Notes: generated from the sequence alone by a model not told the origin. A stretch of 64,000 nt of DNA from Rhodococcus triatomae (GCF_014217785.1 NZ_CP048814.1:1426001-1490000), one strand, 5' to 3'; shown: positions 45,313-54,958, counted from the stretch's first letter. Numbers and translations: made by a program.

Positions 45313-45830
45313 TCGCCCTCCTCGTCCCTCTGTCTCGCTGCGTCAGTCTGTGTCCACTGTGAGGTCCGGCCCCCGGCGCCTGTGACTCACGTCATAGTAA
45401 CTAGAACGTGTTCACTACGCAAGAGTCGATTACCGAAGTCTCGATTCGGAAATACTCCGCGAGGTCGGCTGCCGCATGGCAGCGCCTCCGCCGCCGAGAC
45501 TAGACCGAGAACGCGCCCCGGACAACCCCCGGAGTTTTCTTCGAAACATCAAGCATGCCAATTGATTACGGAGACGTTGCCGATCGGACGAACGGAAGCT
45601 CGTCCGACTCGGACAACAGGCGAAGCGTGTGCGTGCGCGACGCACGGAGATACCTCGCCACAGTCTCGTTTGCATTCAGAATTAGAACAAGTATCAGTCG
45701 ACGCGGAGCCGCGCTCGAGTACTCGACAGTGGCGCATCGTCGACCTGGACGCGCGCCCACCTGTCGTATATTTCTACCAGCCCGCGCTGTCGGTCGCCCG
45801 CGTAGTGACGCGTCAGCACGCAGTTACCTG
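45313..45830. other. 518-base intergenic region before supA
   Basis: This is the only stretch over 300 bases without a gene. It separates the end of hsd4A from the start of supA, both on the minus strand, and its middle is less GC-rich than the coding DNA around it. I see no convincing coding frame. It holds the KstR-like site at 45402, a weaker one at 45683-45696 (TAGAACAAGTATCA, one mismatch in the fixed positions) and a short inverted repeat ACCGAA-gtctcg-ATTCGG near 45432. Confidence 0.6.
45402..45415. promoter_or_regulatory. KstR-type operator before supA-mce4
   Basis: TAGAACGTGTTCAC matches the consensus TNNAACNNGTTNNA except at the last position. It lies about 90 bases before the supA ATG, consistent with known KstR control of mce4. 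Confidence 0.7.
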
Positions 45831-46748
45831 TCAGCCCAGATCCTTCAACGCCGACGACGCCGAGAACGTCGCCCCGGGATCCCGGTCGAGGAAGTAGTCG
45901 CCCAGTTCGGCGGCGAGCGCATCGGGCGCCCACCTGTCCCCTGCTGCGTCGAACCTGTGCTCGACCACGGGCGCCGCCATCAGGGCCACCATCGGCCCGT
46001 AGACGACGAACACCTGGCCGGACACCGCGTCCGCCGCCGGCGAAGCGAGGTAGGCGACGAGCGATGCCACGTGCTCCGGCGCCAGCGGATCGATGCCGGC
46101 GTCCGGCGCCGCACCGAAGACGTTCTCGGTCATGGACGTCCTCGCCCGGGGGCAGATCGCGTTCGCGCGAACACCGTATCGGGCGAGCCCCCTGGCTGCC
46201 GACAGGGTGAGCGCGGTGATTCCGGCCTTGGCGGCGCCGTAGTTGGCCTGCCCCTCGGGGCCGAGCAGCCCGGCCTCGGAGGAGGTGTTGATCAGGCGGC
46301 CGTACACCGGCTCCCCCGCGGCCTTGGATTGCCCCCGCCAGTACGCAGCTGCGTTGCGAGAGAGCAGGAAGTGGCCGCGAAGGTGCACCCGCAGTACCAG
46401 GTCCCAGTCGTCGTCCGACATGTTGAACAGCATCCGGTCCCGGGTGATTCCGGCGTTGTTCACCACCACGTCGAGGCGTCCGAACCGGCTCGTGGCCGCC
46501 TCGACCAGAGCGTCCGCGGTGGCTCGTTCACCGATGTCGCCGGCCACGAACTCCGCCTTGGCGCCGACGGATCGGATCTCCTCGAGGGTCTCCTCGACCG
46601 CATCGGAGGGACCGAGGTCGTTGACGACGACCGAGGCACCGGCACTCGCCAGGGCGACCGCCTCCGCCCGGCCGAGACCGGCGCCGGCGCCGGTCACGAC
46701 GGCGGCCCGGCCGTCGAGGTCGAGATCCGGGGTGCTCGGGTCACTCAT
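45831..46748 (-). CDS. hsd4A: 17-beta-hydroxysteroid / 3-hydroxyacyl-CoA dehydrogenase
   Basis: A 305-residue short-chain dehydrogenase of the multifunctional-enzyme type II kind. Nucleotide site TGAGAGLG (19-26), 'NNAGITRDRMLFNM', and catalytic Ser156/157, Tyr170 and Lys174 are all present. In Rhodococcus and Mycobacterium this gene (Rv3502c position) oxidises 3-hydroxyacyl-CoA side-chain intermediates and 17-beta-hydroxysteroids. The ATG at 46748 has a GGAG site; an in-frame upstream extension is not conserved in the family. A KstR-like site lies upstream. Confidence 0.92.
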   Translation of the reverse strand: MSDPSTPDLDLDGRAAVVTGAGAGLGRAEAVALASAGASVVVNDLGPSDAVEETLEEIRSVGAKAEFVAGDIGERATADALVEAATSRFGRLDVVVNNAGITRDRMLFNMSDDDWDLVLRVHLRGHFLLSRNAAAYWRGQSKAAGEPVYGRLINTSSEAGLLGPEGQANYGAAKAGITALTLSAARGLARYGVRANAICPRARTSMTENVFGAAPDAGIDPLAPEHVASLVAYLASPAADAVSGQVFVVYGPMVALMAAPVVEHRFDAAGDRWAPDALAAELGDYFLDRDPGATFSASSALKDLG

Positions 46749-46820
46749 CGAGGTTCTCCTGCAGACTGAGGGGTGCCGGTGTGGAACACCAGCGGTCCGT
46801 GGTCGTGGACACGTTGGGCA

Positions 46821-46834
46821 TGGAACACGTTCTC
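46821..46834. promoter_or_regulatory. KstR-like operator between fdxD and hsd4A
   Basis: TGGAACACGTTCTC matches TNNAACNNGTTNNA except at the last position and has the palindromic core GAACACGTTC. It would give hsd4A its own sterol-responsive promoter. Confidence 0.5.
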
Positions 46835-46858
46835 TCCAGGTGGCGCGAGCGCGAGCGC

Positions 46859-47050
46859 TCAGGGCACCTCGGTGAGCGCGGCGCGGGGGCACTGCGCGAT
46901 CGCGGAGCGGATGTCGTCGTCGCGAGCAGCACCCGAATCGGGTTGGTTGATGTGGAGCTCGTCGTCATCGTCGAGCTCGAAGATGTCGGGCGCGATCCCG
47001 ACGCACACACCGTTGGCCTCGCACCGGTCCAGATCGACCTCGACCTTCAT
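46859..47050 (-). CDS. fdxD: Small [3Fe-4S]-type ferredoxin
   Basis: A 63-residue ferredoxin. The cluster ligands are Cys10, Cys16 and Cys54 in 'RCEANGVCVGIAPDIFEL' and 'IAQCPRAAL'. The position that would hold a fourth cysteine is Asn13, so a [3Fe-4S] cluster is expected. Such ferredoxins pass electrons to cytochromes P450, and CYP125 at the right end of the window is the obvious partner (inference). The order fdxD-hsd4A matches Mtb Rv3503c-Rv3502c. It starts 76 bases from the divergent KstR site. Confidence 0.93.
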   Translation of the reverse strand: MKVEVDLDRCEANGVCVGIAPDIFELDDDDELHINQPDSGAARDDDIRSAIAQCPRAALTEVP

Positions 47051-47125
47051 GGCGCTCCCTCATCTCTTCGTTCCGGGCCCGGCTCGACCCCGTTCCGAGG
47101 GGTCGCACCCTGACGCCCATCACAC

Positions 47126-47139
47126 TAGAACCTGTTTCA
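47126..47139. promoter_or_regulatory. KstR operator between fdxD and fadE26
   Basis: TAGAACCTGTTTCA fits TNNAACNNGTTNNA at all fixed positions. It lies in the 144-base divergent region and can control both fdxD-hsd4A and fadE26-fadE27-fadD17. Confidence 0.85.
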
Positions 47140-47194
47140 GTTGTGTGCAATGATTCGGGAACAGGGACTGCACGCGACCCGGAGAGGCTCGGAC

Positions 47195-48376
47195 ATGCAC
47201 ATCACCTACGACTCCCGACAACACCAGCTCAGGGAGGAATTACGCGCCTATTTCGCGCAGCTCATGACTCCCGAGCGTCGAGAGGCCCTCGCCGCGACCA
47301 CGGGCGAGTACGGGGCGGGCAATGTGTATCGCGAAGTCGTCGCCGAGATGGGGCGAGACGGCTGGCTGACGCTCGGCTGGCCGAAGGAGTACGGCGGGCA
47401 GGAGCGCTCCGCGATGGAGCAGCTGATCTTCACCGACGAGGCCGCCGTGGCCGGGGCTCCGGTCCCGTTCCTCACGATCAACTCGGTCGCCCCCACGATC
47501 ATGCACTTCGGCACCGACGAGCAGAAGGCCTACTTCCTGCCGAAGATCTCGGCGGGCGAGCTGCACTTCTCCATCGGCTACTCCGAACCGGGGGCCGGCA
47601 CCGATCTGGCGAGCCTGCGCACCACCGCTGTCAAGGACGGCGACGACTACGTCATCAACGGGCAGAAGATGTGGACCAGTCTCATCGCGTATGCGGACTA
47701 CGTGTGGCTCGCCTGCCGCACCGATCCGGATGCGAAGCGACACAAGGGCATCAGCATGCTCATCGTGCCCACCTCCGCCGAGGGATTCTCCTACACGCCG
47801 GTGCACACGATGGCCGGTCCGGACACCAGCGCCACCTACTACCAGGACGTACGGGTGCCGTCGAGTGCCCTCGTCGGGCCCGAACACGGCGGCTGGGCAC
47901 TGATCACCAACCAGCTCAACCACGAACGGGTCGCACTGACCTCTGCGGGGCCGATCCTCACTGCGGTCCGCGAGGTTCGGGAATGGGCACAGAACACCAA
48001 GCTCCCCGACGGCCGACGGGTGATCGACCAGGAATGGGTGCAGGTGAACCTGGCTCGCGTGCACGCCAAGGCCGAGTACCTCAAGCTGATGAACTGGGAG
48101 ATCGCCTCGGCCACCGAGTCCGCTCCCGGACCGGAGGCGGCCTCGTCGAACAAGGTGTTCGGAACCGAGTTCGCCACCGAGGCATATCGGCTCCTCATGG
48201 AGATTCTCGGCCCGTCCGCCACTCTCCGGCAGGACTCACCCGGTGTCCTGCTCCGTGGACGTCTCGAGCGGATGCACCGCTCCTCGCTGATCCTCACGTT
48301 CGGCGGCGGTACCAACGAGGTGCAACGCGACATCATCGGCATGACGGCACTCGGCCTCCCGGCCGCGAAGCGATAG
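47195..48376 (+). CDS. fadE26: Sterol side-chain acyl-CoA dehydrogenase alpha subunit (FadE26/ChsE4)
   Basis: A 393-residue acyl-CoA dehydrogenase. The FAD/substrate motif is 'FSIGYSEPGAGTDLASLRT', with 'NGQKMWTSLIAYADYVWLACRT' and the C-terminal 'FGGGTNEVQRDIIGMTALG'. In Mtb FadE26 and FadE27 form a heterotetramer that dehydrogenates the 3-oxo-cholest-4-en-26-oyl-CoA side chain; FadE26 supplies the catalytic base. The ATG at 47195 has a GGAGAGG site. The partner gene follows 10 bases later. Confidence 0.94.
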   Translation: MHITYDSRQHQLREELRAYFAQLMTPERREALAATTGEYGAGNVYREVVAEMGRDGWLTLGWPKEYGGQERSAMEQLIFTDEAAVAGAPVPFLTINSVAPTIMHFGTDEQKAYFLPKISAGELHFSIGYSEPGAGTDLASLRTTAVKDGDDYVINGQKMWTSLIAYADYVWLACRTDPDAKRHKGISMLIVPTSAEGFSYTPVHTMAGPDTSATYYQDVRVPSSALVGPEHGGWALITNQLNHERVALTSAGPILTAVREVREWAQNTKLPDGRRVIDQEWVQVNLARVHAKAEYLKLMNWEIASATESAPGPEAASSNKVFGTEFATEAYRLLMEILGPSATLRQDSPGVLLRGRLERMHRSSLILTFGGGTNEVQRDIIGMTALGLPAAKR

Positions 48377-48386
48377 GGGCTGCGCG

Positions 48387-49514
48387 ATGGATTTCGCACA
48401 CACCGAGGCTCAGCAGGACTTGGCGGGTCTGACCCGGGACATCGTTGCCCGGCATACGACGAACGAACGCCTACGCGAACTCGACCTGGCCGACGACCGC
48501 GTCGACCGCGCACTGTGGGAGGCGCTGGCCGAAGCCGGCATCCTCGGCGCCGCTCTCCCCGAATCGGTCGGCGGAGACGGATTCGGGCTCCTCGAGCAGT
48601 GCAGCATCCTCGTGGAGCTCGGCAGGCACGTGGCTCCCGTCCCGTACCTGACGTCGATCACCATGGCCGCCTCCGCCGTTGCCGAATTCGGTGACGACGA
48701 TCAGCGCGCCCGCTGGGCCGCGCCCGCGGCCCGGGGAAACGTCATCCTCGCCGCGGCACTCGCCGAGGAACTGAACGAGGACCCCACCCGGCCGGTCACC
48801 CGGGCCCGCCGCGCCGTCGACGACGGCGGCTGGGTGGTCGACGGCACGAAGATCCTGGTGGACGCCGCACCCGTCGCCGACATGTTCCTGGTGCCCGCCG
48901 CCACCGATGACGGGATCGCCGTCTTCCTGGTCCGGCCGGACGACGCCGGAGTGACCGTGACTCGGCAGTCGGTCACCGGCCGTTCGAGTGTCGGCGAGTT
49001 GGTACTCCGGGAGACCGCCCTGCCCGACGATCGCCTGCTCGGCTCCGTGGCGACGGGAAGCGCGATCGTCTCCTGGCTGGTGGACCGCGGTTCCGTCGGG
49101 ACGTGCGCGCATCAGTTCGGGGTCCTCGACCGGGCGCTGGAGGCGACCGCGGAGTACGGGCGCGAACGCGTGCAGTTCGGCCGTCCGATCGGCAGTTTCC
49201 AGGCCGTCGGCCAACGACTGGCCGACGCGTACATCGACGTCAAGGGCGTCCGGCTGACCCTGTGGCAGGCCGCGTGGCGGCTCGCCGAGAACCGGCCGAG
49301 CGAGGGGGCGGTACAGACGGCCAAGTTCTGGGCCGCCGACGCCGGGCACAGGGTGGCGCACACGGCGATTCACATTCACGGCGGAGTGGGCCTGGACGAG
49401 GACCATCCGGTTCACCGCTACTTCCTCGCCGCCAAGGACAACGAGTTCCGGCTCGGAGCCGCGACCACACAGCTCCGCGTCCTCGGTGGCGCTCTCGCGG
49501 CAGAGCCGGCATGA
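48387..49514 (+). CDS. fadE27: Sterol side-chain acyl-CoA dehydrogenase beta subunit (FadE27/ChsE5)
   Basis: A 375-residue acyl-CoA dehydrogenase homologue that pairs with FadE26. It keeps FAD-binding and dimer motifs, including 'YGRERVQFGRPIGSFQAVGQRLADAYI' and 'IHIHGGVGLDEDHPVHRYF'. The central substrate loop is shorter than in FadE26, typical of the non-catalytic partner in steroid alpha2-beta2 dehydrogenases. An AGGGG site precedes the ATG. fadD17 begins 55 bases after its stop. Confidence 0.93.
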   Translation: MDFAHTEAQQDLAGLTRDIVARHTTNERLRELDLADDRVDRALWEALAEAGILGAALPESVGGDGFGLLEQCSILVELGRHVAPVPYLTSITMAASAVAEFGDDDQRARWAAPAARGNVILAAALAEELNEDPTRPVTRARRAVDDGGWVVDGTKILVDAAPVADMFLVPAATDDGIAVFLVRPDDAGVTVTRQSVTGRSSVGELVLRETALPDDRLLGSVATGSAIVSWLVDRGSVGTCAHQFGVLDRALEATAEYGRERVQFGRPIGSFQAVGQRLADAYIDVKGVRLTLWQAAWRLAENRPSEGAVQTAKFWAADAGHRVAHTAIHIHGGVGLDEDHPVHRYFLAAKDNEFRLGAATTQLRVLGGALAAEPA

Positions 49515-49569
49515 GGCCGACTCCGGAAACAACCACGGAGCCGATTCTGGAAGCAACTGCGGAGCGGAC

Positions 49570-51195
49570 GTGAGGACCGTCGGCGACATCCTGCTCGCGC
49601 TCGAAGACGATCACGACCGGGGCGTCCACCACGAGGATTCGTTCGTGTCCTGGTCCGTGCACGTGCGAGAGAGCCGTCGGCGGGCAGCACTGCTCGAACA
49701 GTTACTTCCGCCGGGACGGCCCCGGCATTTCGGGGTCCTCCTCGACAACGTGCCGGAGTTCTCGCTCCTCGCCGGGGCCGCGGCGCTGTCGGGCACGGTT
49801 CTCGTCGGGCTCAACACCACCCGGCGCGGGCCCGCGCTGGCACGCGACATCGCGATCTCCGACTGCGCCGTGGTGTTCACCGATTCGGCGCACCGTGTCC
49901 AGCTGGACGGCGCCGATACCCTGCCGGACGGCGCCGATGCCCTGCCGGACGGCGCCGATACCTCCACCAGGGTCGTCGACATCGACGGTGACGAATGGAA
50001 GCTCCTCCTCGAGTCGGCCTCCGCCGAGTACGTCGCACGGGACTCGAGCCCCGAGGACCTGTTCATGCTCATCTTCACCTCGGGCACGAGCGGGCACCCC
50101 AAGGCAGTGCGCTGTACCCACGAGAAGATCTGTGGACCGGGCCAGATGTTGGCCGAGCGCTTCGAGCTCTCCACCGACGACGTCGTGTATCTCGCGATGC
50201 CGATGTTCCACTCGAACTCGATGATGGCGTCGTGGTCGGTCGCTCTCGCCGCGGGGTGCTCGCTGGTGCTGCGGTCCCGGTTCTCGGCGTCGGGCTTCCT
50301 ACCGGACGTACGACGGTACGGCGTCACGTATGCCAACTACGTGGGCAAACCACTGAGCTTCGTCCTCGCGACACCGCCTGCTGGAGACGACGCGGACAAC
50401 CCACTCCGGATCATGTACGGCAACGAGGGATCCGCGACGGCTGTCGCGGAGTTCGCGCGCCGTTTCGGCACCAGGGTGATCGACGGCTTCGGGTCCACCG
50501 AGGGCGGCATCGCGATTCCGTCGACGCCCGATGCTCCTGCAGGCGCTCTCGGACGCCTGCCGGACGGCATCGAGATCCTCTCACCGGACACCGGAAAGGT
50601 CTGTGCTGTCGCCGAATTCGACGACAGCGGACGGCTCCGCAACGCGGCGGCCGCGACCGGGGAACTGGTCAATGTCGCGGGTTCCGGTGCCTTCGCCGGC
50701 TATTACGCCGATCCGGCCGCCGATGCCGAACGGATCCGCGACGGCAAGTACTGGAGCGGCGACCTCGCCTATCGTGATATCGACGGATTCGTCTACTTCG
50801 CGGGACGGAGTTCGGGGTGGCTGCGGGTGGACGGCGAAAATCTCGGATCTGCGCCGATCGAGCGGATCCTGCTGCGGTGGAGCGGTCTCCGTCAGGTGTG
50901 CGTCTACGGGGTCCCCGATCCCGACGTGGGAGACAGGGTGATGGCGGCGTTGGTTCCGTCGACGGATTTCGACCCGGAGGCTTTCGCCCGGTTCCTCGGG
51001 GAGCAGCCGGATCTGGGGCCGAAACAGACACCCTCGCTGGTCCGCGTCTGCGCATCCCTCCCCCGCACCGCCACCTTCAAGGTGCTGGCCCGCACGCTCG
51101 CCGCCCAACGGTGGGATTGCGCCGATCCGGTCTGGTACCGGCCGCGCGGCGCGTCCGGCTTCCGTCTCCTCGAACCCGGACGGACTCCCGACTGA
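49570..51195 (+). CDS. fadD17: Acyl-CoA synthetase FadD17-type
   Basis: A 541-residue ATP-dependent acyl-CoA ligase. The P-loop is 'LIFTSGTSGHPKAVRCTH' near residue 177, and 'FGSTEGGIAIP' and 'YWSGDLAYRDIDGFVYFAGRSSGWLRVDGENL' mark the adenylation core and hinge. The position after fadE26-fadE27 matches Mtb Rv3506, which activates steroid side-chain acids. A small in-frame repeat (LPDGADALPDGAD) lies at residues 117-130. GTG 49570 is chosen; an in-frame GTG at 49486 overlaps fadE27 and would add 28 Ser/Asn/Gly-rich residues from a 24-base imperfect repeat. Confidence 0.9.
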   Translation: MRTVGDILLALEDDHDRGVHHEDSFVSWSVHVRESRRRAALLEQLLPPGRPRHFGVLLDNVPEFSLLAGAAALSGTVLVGLNTTRRGPALARDIAISDCAVVFTDSAHRVQLDGADTLPDGADALPDGADTSTRVVDIDGDEWKLLLESASAEYVARDSSPEDLFMLIFTSGTSGHPKAVRCTHEKICGPGQMLAERFELSTDDVVYLAMPMFHSNSMMASWSVALAAGCSLVLRSRFSASGFLPDVRRYGVTYANYVGKPLSFVLATPPAGDDADNPLRIMYGNEGSATAVAEFARRFGTRVIDGFGSTEGGIAIPSTPDAPAGALGRLPDGIEILSPDTGKVCAVAEFDDSGRLRNAAAATGELVNVAGSGAFAGYYADPAADAERIRDGKYWSGDLAYRDIDGFVYFAGRSSGWLRVDGENLGSAPIERILLRWSGLRQVCVYGVPDPDVGDRVMAALVPSTDFDPEAFARFLGEQPDLGPKQTPSLVRVCASLPRTATFKVLARTLAAQRWDCADPVWYRPRGASGFRLLEPGRTPD

Positions 51196-51222
51196 CGCAC
51201 CGCGCAGCGCGGCACCGAGGGA

Positions 51223-52338
51223 TCACTCGTAGCGGGTGATCCTCGTCGCTGCCTCACGGAACCCGGTGACCAACTCGTCCATCACCTCGGCAACGGGGTG
51301 GATCTCGTTCATCCGGCCCACGATCTGGCCGACCGGCATGGCCACCACGTCGGGGTCCTCCGACGCCGCGATCCGCTGGTGCGCCTCACTGACGAGGATG
51401 TTCTGCAGCGGCATCGGAAGTGGCTCCGGTGCATCCGGCCGGGTCCACGCGTCGGTCCATTTCGTCTTGAGCAGGCGGGCCGGCTTGCCCGAGTAGATGC
51501 GCGAGCGCACCGTGTCGGACGACGTGGCCCCGAGCAGGGCACGTTGAATGGCCGAGGGCCCCTCGCCGGAGGCACTGCCGAGCTTGTACTCCGCCGTGGT
51601 CAGCCAGTAGGAGCCCATCCACACCCCGCCCGCACCCAGCGCGAGGGCGGCCGCGACCTGACGGCCGCTTCCGATGCCCCCGGCAGCGAGCACCGCCGCC
51701 GAATCCCCGAGCGCATCGACGATCTCGGGGACGAGCACCATCGAGGCGATCTCACCGGTGTGCCCACCGGCTTCGTACCCCTGGGCGATGACGATGTCGA
51801 CACCGTTCTCGACGTGCCGACGGGCATGATCGACCGCACCCGCGAGTGCCGCGACCGGAACGCCCTTCTCGTGTGCCTGCTCGATCACGTCCCGCGGCGG
51901 CGAACCCAGCGCATTCGCGATCAGCGAGATCCGATGTCCGAGAGCGACGTCGACATGCGATCGGGCCACCGAGTGCAACCAGCCCAGCACCCCGCTCGCG
52001 TGCTCGGCGTCGTCGGACAGCGCCGGTACACCGAGGTCGGCGAGGGTGCGATCCACGAAAGCCCGGTGCTCCGGCGGAATCAGAGATTCGAGGTCGACCT
52101 GCGAGCCTTCGGTGGGGATCTTGGCCGGCATCACGATGTCGACACCGTACGGCTTGCCGTCGGTGTTCTCGTCCATCCAGGTGAGGACGTCGTCGAGTTC
52201 CTTCGGGTCGTTGAACCTCACGCATCCGAGGACACCGAGCCCACCTGCGCGAGAGATCGCCGCGGCGACGTGCTCGGACGGGGTGAAGCCGAAGACGGCG
52301 TGCTCGATACCGAACCGTTCGGCGAGCGGTGTCCGCAT
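51223..52338 (-). CDS. Nitronate monooxygenase-family FMN oxidoreductase
   Basis: A 371-residue TIM-barrel flavoprotein of the nitronate monooxygenase / enoyl reductase-like family. Cofactor features are '[12 protein letters not shown]' near residue 34, '[29 protein letters not shown]' and '[29 protein letters not shown]'. A related Mtb protein (IpdC, Rv3553) acts in steroid ring C/D breakdown, but I cannot say this is the orthologue. Its ATG shares a base with the fadD19 stop (TGATG), so it is translated with fadD19 and probably serves side-chain or ring catabolism. Confidence 0.83.
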   Translation of the reverse strand: MRTPLAERFGIEHAVFGFTPSEHVAAAISRAGGLGVLGCVRFNDPKELDDVLTWMDENTDGKPYGVDIVMPAKIPTEGSQVDLESLIPPEHRAFVDRTLADLGVPALSDDAEHASGVLGWLHSVARSHVDVALGHRISLIANALGSPPRDVIEQAHEKGVPVAALAGAVDHARRHVENGVDIVIAQGYEAGGHTGEIASMVLVPEIVDALGDSAAVLAAGGIGSGRQVAAALALGAGGVWMGSYWLTTAEYKLGSASGEGPSAIQRALLGATSSDTVRSRIYSGKPARLLKTKWTDAWTRPDAPEPLPMPLQNILVSEAHQRIAASEDPDVVAMPVGQIVGRMNEIHPVAEVMDELVTGFREAATRITRYE

Positions 52339-54002
52339 CAGGCGCTCGCGCTCGTGGCGGACTCGCCGAATCCGTTGCGGTCGTCCGGTTCACGCTCCTC
52401 GGTCTGGCGCTTGGCCCACCGGTAGTCGGGCTTACCGGCCGGGGACCGCTTGACCTCGTCGACGAACCACAGCTTGCGCGGCACCTTGTAGCCGGCGATC
52501 TCCTTGCGGACCGTCGTCACCAGATCGTGCAATGCCGGCCGGGCGCCGTCCCTGGCTTGCACCACCGCGGCGACGGACTCGCCGAAACGTTCGTCCGGGA
52601 CGCCGACGACGAGGACGTCGAAGACGTCAGGGTGGCCCTTGAGCGCGCCCTCGACCTCCTCCGGGTAGATCTTCTCGCCGCCGCTGTTGATGCACACGGA
52701 GCCGCGGCCGAGCATGGTCACCGTCCCGTCCTCCTCGACCCGCGCATAGTCGCCGGGGATGGAGTAGCGGACTCCGTTGAAGACCTTGAACGTCGCCTTG
52801 GTCTTCTCCTCGTCCTTGTAGTAGCCGATCGGGATGTGTCCGTGCCGGGCGAGCAGGCCGACCTTGCCGGAGCCGGGCTCCACCTGATTCCCCTCGTCGT
52901 CGATGACGACGGTGGATCCGTCGATCTTCACTCGCGGCCCGCCGCTGTGCTCGAACCCCTTCGTGATGGTGGACAGGCCACCGAAGCCGGTCTCCGAGGA
53001 CCCGATGGAGTCGGTGAGCATGCGGTTGGGCAGCAGATCGAGGAACTTCTCCTTGAGCGACGGGGAGAACAGCGCCGCGCTGCTGGCGATCACGTACAGC
53101 GTCGACAGGTCGTACGACTCACCGGTCTCGGGGTTCCCCTCGAGCAGGGCGTCGACCATCGGCCGCGCCATCGCGTCGCCGGTGATGAAGATGAGGTTGA
53201 CCTTGTGCCGGTCGATGACCTGCCAGACCTCGTGGCCGTCGAACTCGGGGTGCATCACGAGCGTTCCGCCGCCGAAGAGGCTGTGGAACACCGCGGACTG
53301 CGATCCGCCGTGGATCATCGGGGGGATGGGGAACCGCACCATCGCGGGATTCGATGCTCCCACCTTCGCGAGTTCCCATTCGTCCTCGACTCGCTCGCCG
53401 GTGACGAAGTTGACGCCGCCGCCGAGGACACGCCACCAGTCCTCGTGCCGCCACATGACGCCCTTGGGCATCCCGGTGGTGCCACCGGTGTAGAGCATGA
53501 AGAGGTCGTCGGGGCTGCGCTCGCCGAAGTCGCGTTCCGGCGATCCCTCCGACAGTGCCGTCTCGTACTCGACGCCACCGTAGGACGAGTAGTCCAGGTC
53601 GGTGCCGTCCTCGACGACGACCACGGTCTGCACCAGCGGTGTCTTCGGGAGGACCCCGGCAACCTTGTCCGAGTAGCGGCGCTCGTGGATGAGCGCGACC
53701 ATGTCCGAGTTCTCGAATATGTACTGCAACTCGTTCTCGACATAGCGATAGTTGACGTTGACCATCACGGCACGCGCCTTGAACACCGCGACCATCGCCT
53801 CGATGGCCTCCGTGGTGTTGCGGCTGTATATGCCCACCTTGTCACCCGGCTGCACGCCGTGATCACGCAGGTAGTTGGCCAATCGGTTGGCCCGCTCCTC
53901 CAGTTGCGCGTACGTGAACTCACGGTCCGCGGAAACCAGCGCGAGGCGATCCTGATTGAGGTCGATCGAGTGCTCTACGAGGTCTGCGATGTTATAGGCC
54001 AC
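52338..54002 (-). CDS. fadD19: Steroid-26-oyl-CoA synthetase FadD19
   Basis: A 554-residue acyl-CoA synthetase. The ATP loop '[20 protein letters not shown]' lies near residue 175; '[12 protein letters not shown]', '[21 protein letters not shown]' and the C-terminal '[16 protein letters not shown]' with the catalytic lysine agree with remembered Mtb FadD19 almost throughout. It activates the sterol side-chain C26 acid; in Rhodococcus rhodochrous it is needed for C24-branched side chains. The start is GTG at 54002, 10 bases from the KstR site shared with echA19. Confidence 0.95.
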   Translation of the reverse strand: MAYNIADLVEHSIDLNQDRLALVSADREFTYAQLEERANRLANYLRDHGVQPGDKVGIYSRNTTEAIEAMVAVFKARAVMVNVNYRYVENELQYIFENSDMVALIHERRYSDKVAGVLPKTPLVQTVVVVEDGTDLDYSSYGGVEYETALSEGSPERDFGERSPDDLFMLYTGGTTGMPKGVMWRHEDWWRVLGGGVNFVTGERVEDEWELAKVGASNPAMVRFPIPPMIHGGSQSAVFHSLFGGGTLVMHPEFDGHEVWQVIDRHKVNLIFITGDAMARPMVDALLEGNPETGESYDLSTLYVIASSAALFSPSLKEKFLDLLPNRMLTDSIGSSETGFGGLSTITKGFEHSGGPRVKIDGSTVVIDDEGNQVEPGSGKVGLLARHGHIPIGYYKDEEKTKATFKVFNGVRYSIPGDYARVEEDGTVTMLGRGSVCINSGGEKIYPEEVEGALKGHPDVFDVLVVGVPDERFGESVAAVVQARDGARPALHDLVTTVRKEIAGYKVPRKLWFVDEVKRSPAGKPDYRWAKRQTEEREPDDRNGFGESATSASA

Positions 54003-54012
54003 GCCCTAAAAA

Positions 54013-54026
54013 TAGAACGTGTTATC
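54013..54026. promoter_or_regulatory. KstR-type operator between fadD19 and echA19
   Basis: TAGAACGTGTTATC matches the fixed positions of TNNAACNNGTTNNA except the last. It lies in the 78-base divergent gap, overlapping the probable fadD19 leader. Confidence 0.72.
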
Positions 54027-54080
54027 GTCCATGACAAGACCCAATTTGTAATCCAGCTCACAGCCTATCGGGAGTACTCA

Positions 54081-54905
54081 GTGTCCGACACCGCAACCTC
54101 GCTCACCGACGTTTCGTCCGAATTGCCGCATTGCCTCGTTGAGCAGCGCGGACACGTCCTGATCGTCACGATGAACCGGCCGCAGGCACGCAATGCGCTG
54201 TCCGGCGAGATGATGGCGATCATGCGGGACGCGTGGGATCGCGTGGACTCGGATCCGGAGATCCGCGTCGCGATCCTCACCGGCGCGGGTGGCGCCTTCT
54301 GTGCGGGCGCGGACCTCAAGGCGATGACGGCGCAGCACCCGGGCGATTCGTTCTCCGGTGGCGGCTGGGACCTGTCCAGGATCGAGGCCTTGCTCAAGGG
54401 CCGCCGGCTCACGAAGCCCCTGATCGCCGCCGTCGAGGGTCCCGCCATCGCAGGAGGCACCGAGATCCTCCAGGGCACGGACATCCGTGTCGCCGGCGAG
54501 AGTGCGAAGTTCGGCGTGTCCGAGGCGAAGTGGGGCCTGTTCCCCCTCGGCGGTTCGGCGGTACGCCTGGTCCGGCAGATCCCCTACACCGTCGCCGCCG
54601 ACATCCTCCTCACCGGCAGGCACATCCGGGCGGCGGAGGCGAAGGAGATCGGGCTGATCGGCCATGTCGTCCCCGACGGTCAGGCGCTCGACAAGGCGCT
54701 CGAACTCGCCGACATCATCGCCGCGAACGGCCCCCTCGCCGTCCAGGCGATCCTGAAGACCATCCGCGACACCGAGGGCCTGCACGAGGAAGAGGCCTTC
54801 CAGATCGACGCGAAGCTCGGCACCGAGGTCTTCAAGAGCTCCGACGCCAAGGAGGGTCCGCGCGCATTCGCGGCCAAGAGGACCCCCCACTTCGAAGGCC
54901 GCTGA
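54081..54905 (+). CDS. echA19: Steroid enoyl-CoA hydratase EchA19
   Basis: A 274-residue crotonase-fold hydratase. The oxyanion hole is formed by '[12 protein letters not shown]' and '[11 protein letters not shown]', and the catalytic glutamates lie in '[10 protein letters not shown]' and '[16 protein letters not shown]'. It hydrates the double bond made by FadE26/27 in the side chain. Mtb Rv3516 sits beside fadD19 in the same divergent way. The GTG at 54081 has a GGGAG site; an open frame extending far upstream is antisense to fadD19 and ignored. Confidence 0.94.
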   Translation: MSDTATSLTDVSSELPHCLVEQRGHVLIVTMNRPQARNALSGEMMAIMRDAWDRVDSDPEIRVAILTGAGGAFCAGADLKAMTAQHPGDSFSGGGWDLSRIEALLKGRRLTKPLIAAVEGPAIAGGTEILQGTDIRVAGESAKFGVSEAKWGLFPLGGSAVRLVRQIPYTVAADILLTGRHIRAAEAKEIGLIGHVVPDGQALDKALELADIIAANGPLAVQAILKTIRDTEGLHEEEAFQIDAKLGTEVFKSSDAKEGPRAFAAKRTPHFEGR

Positions 54906-54911
54906 CACGAT

Positions 54912-54958
54912 CCACCTGCCTCTGATCTCCCCCGGATGGGGCGGAGAGAGGCAGGTGG
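54912..54958. terminator. Bidirectional terminator hairpin
   Basis: CCACCTGCCTCT (54912-54923) pairs with AGAGGCAGGTGG (54947-54958), and the interior can pair further (CCCC with GGGG). It lies between the convergent echA19 and lipoprotein genes. Confidence 0.75.

Noticed and set aside
45432-45450. Inverted repeat ACCGAA/TTCGGA near the supA promoter as an operator
   Set aside because: The arms are short and imperfect and it lies beyond the KstR site; no regulator can be linked to it.
47195-49514. Reading fadE26 and fadE27 as general fatty-acid dehydrogenases
   Set aside because: Their tandem order, KstR site and neighbours match the steroid-specific heteromeric pair; ordinary fatty-acid enzymes are usually single homomeric genes.
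49900-49960. LPDGADALPDGAD repeat in fadD17 as an assembly error
   Set aside because: The units differ in bases and stay in frame, so it reads as a small genuine expansion in a surface loop.
52329-54080. Very long plus-strand open frame running into echA19
   Set aside because: It is the antisense of fadD19, which has full family motifs. High GC content keeps the opposite strand open; only the part from GTG 54081 codes.
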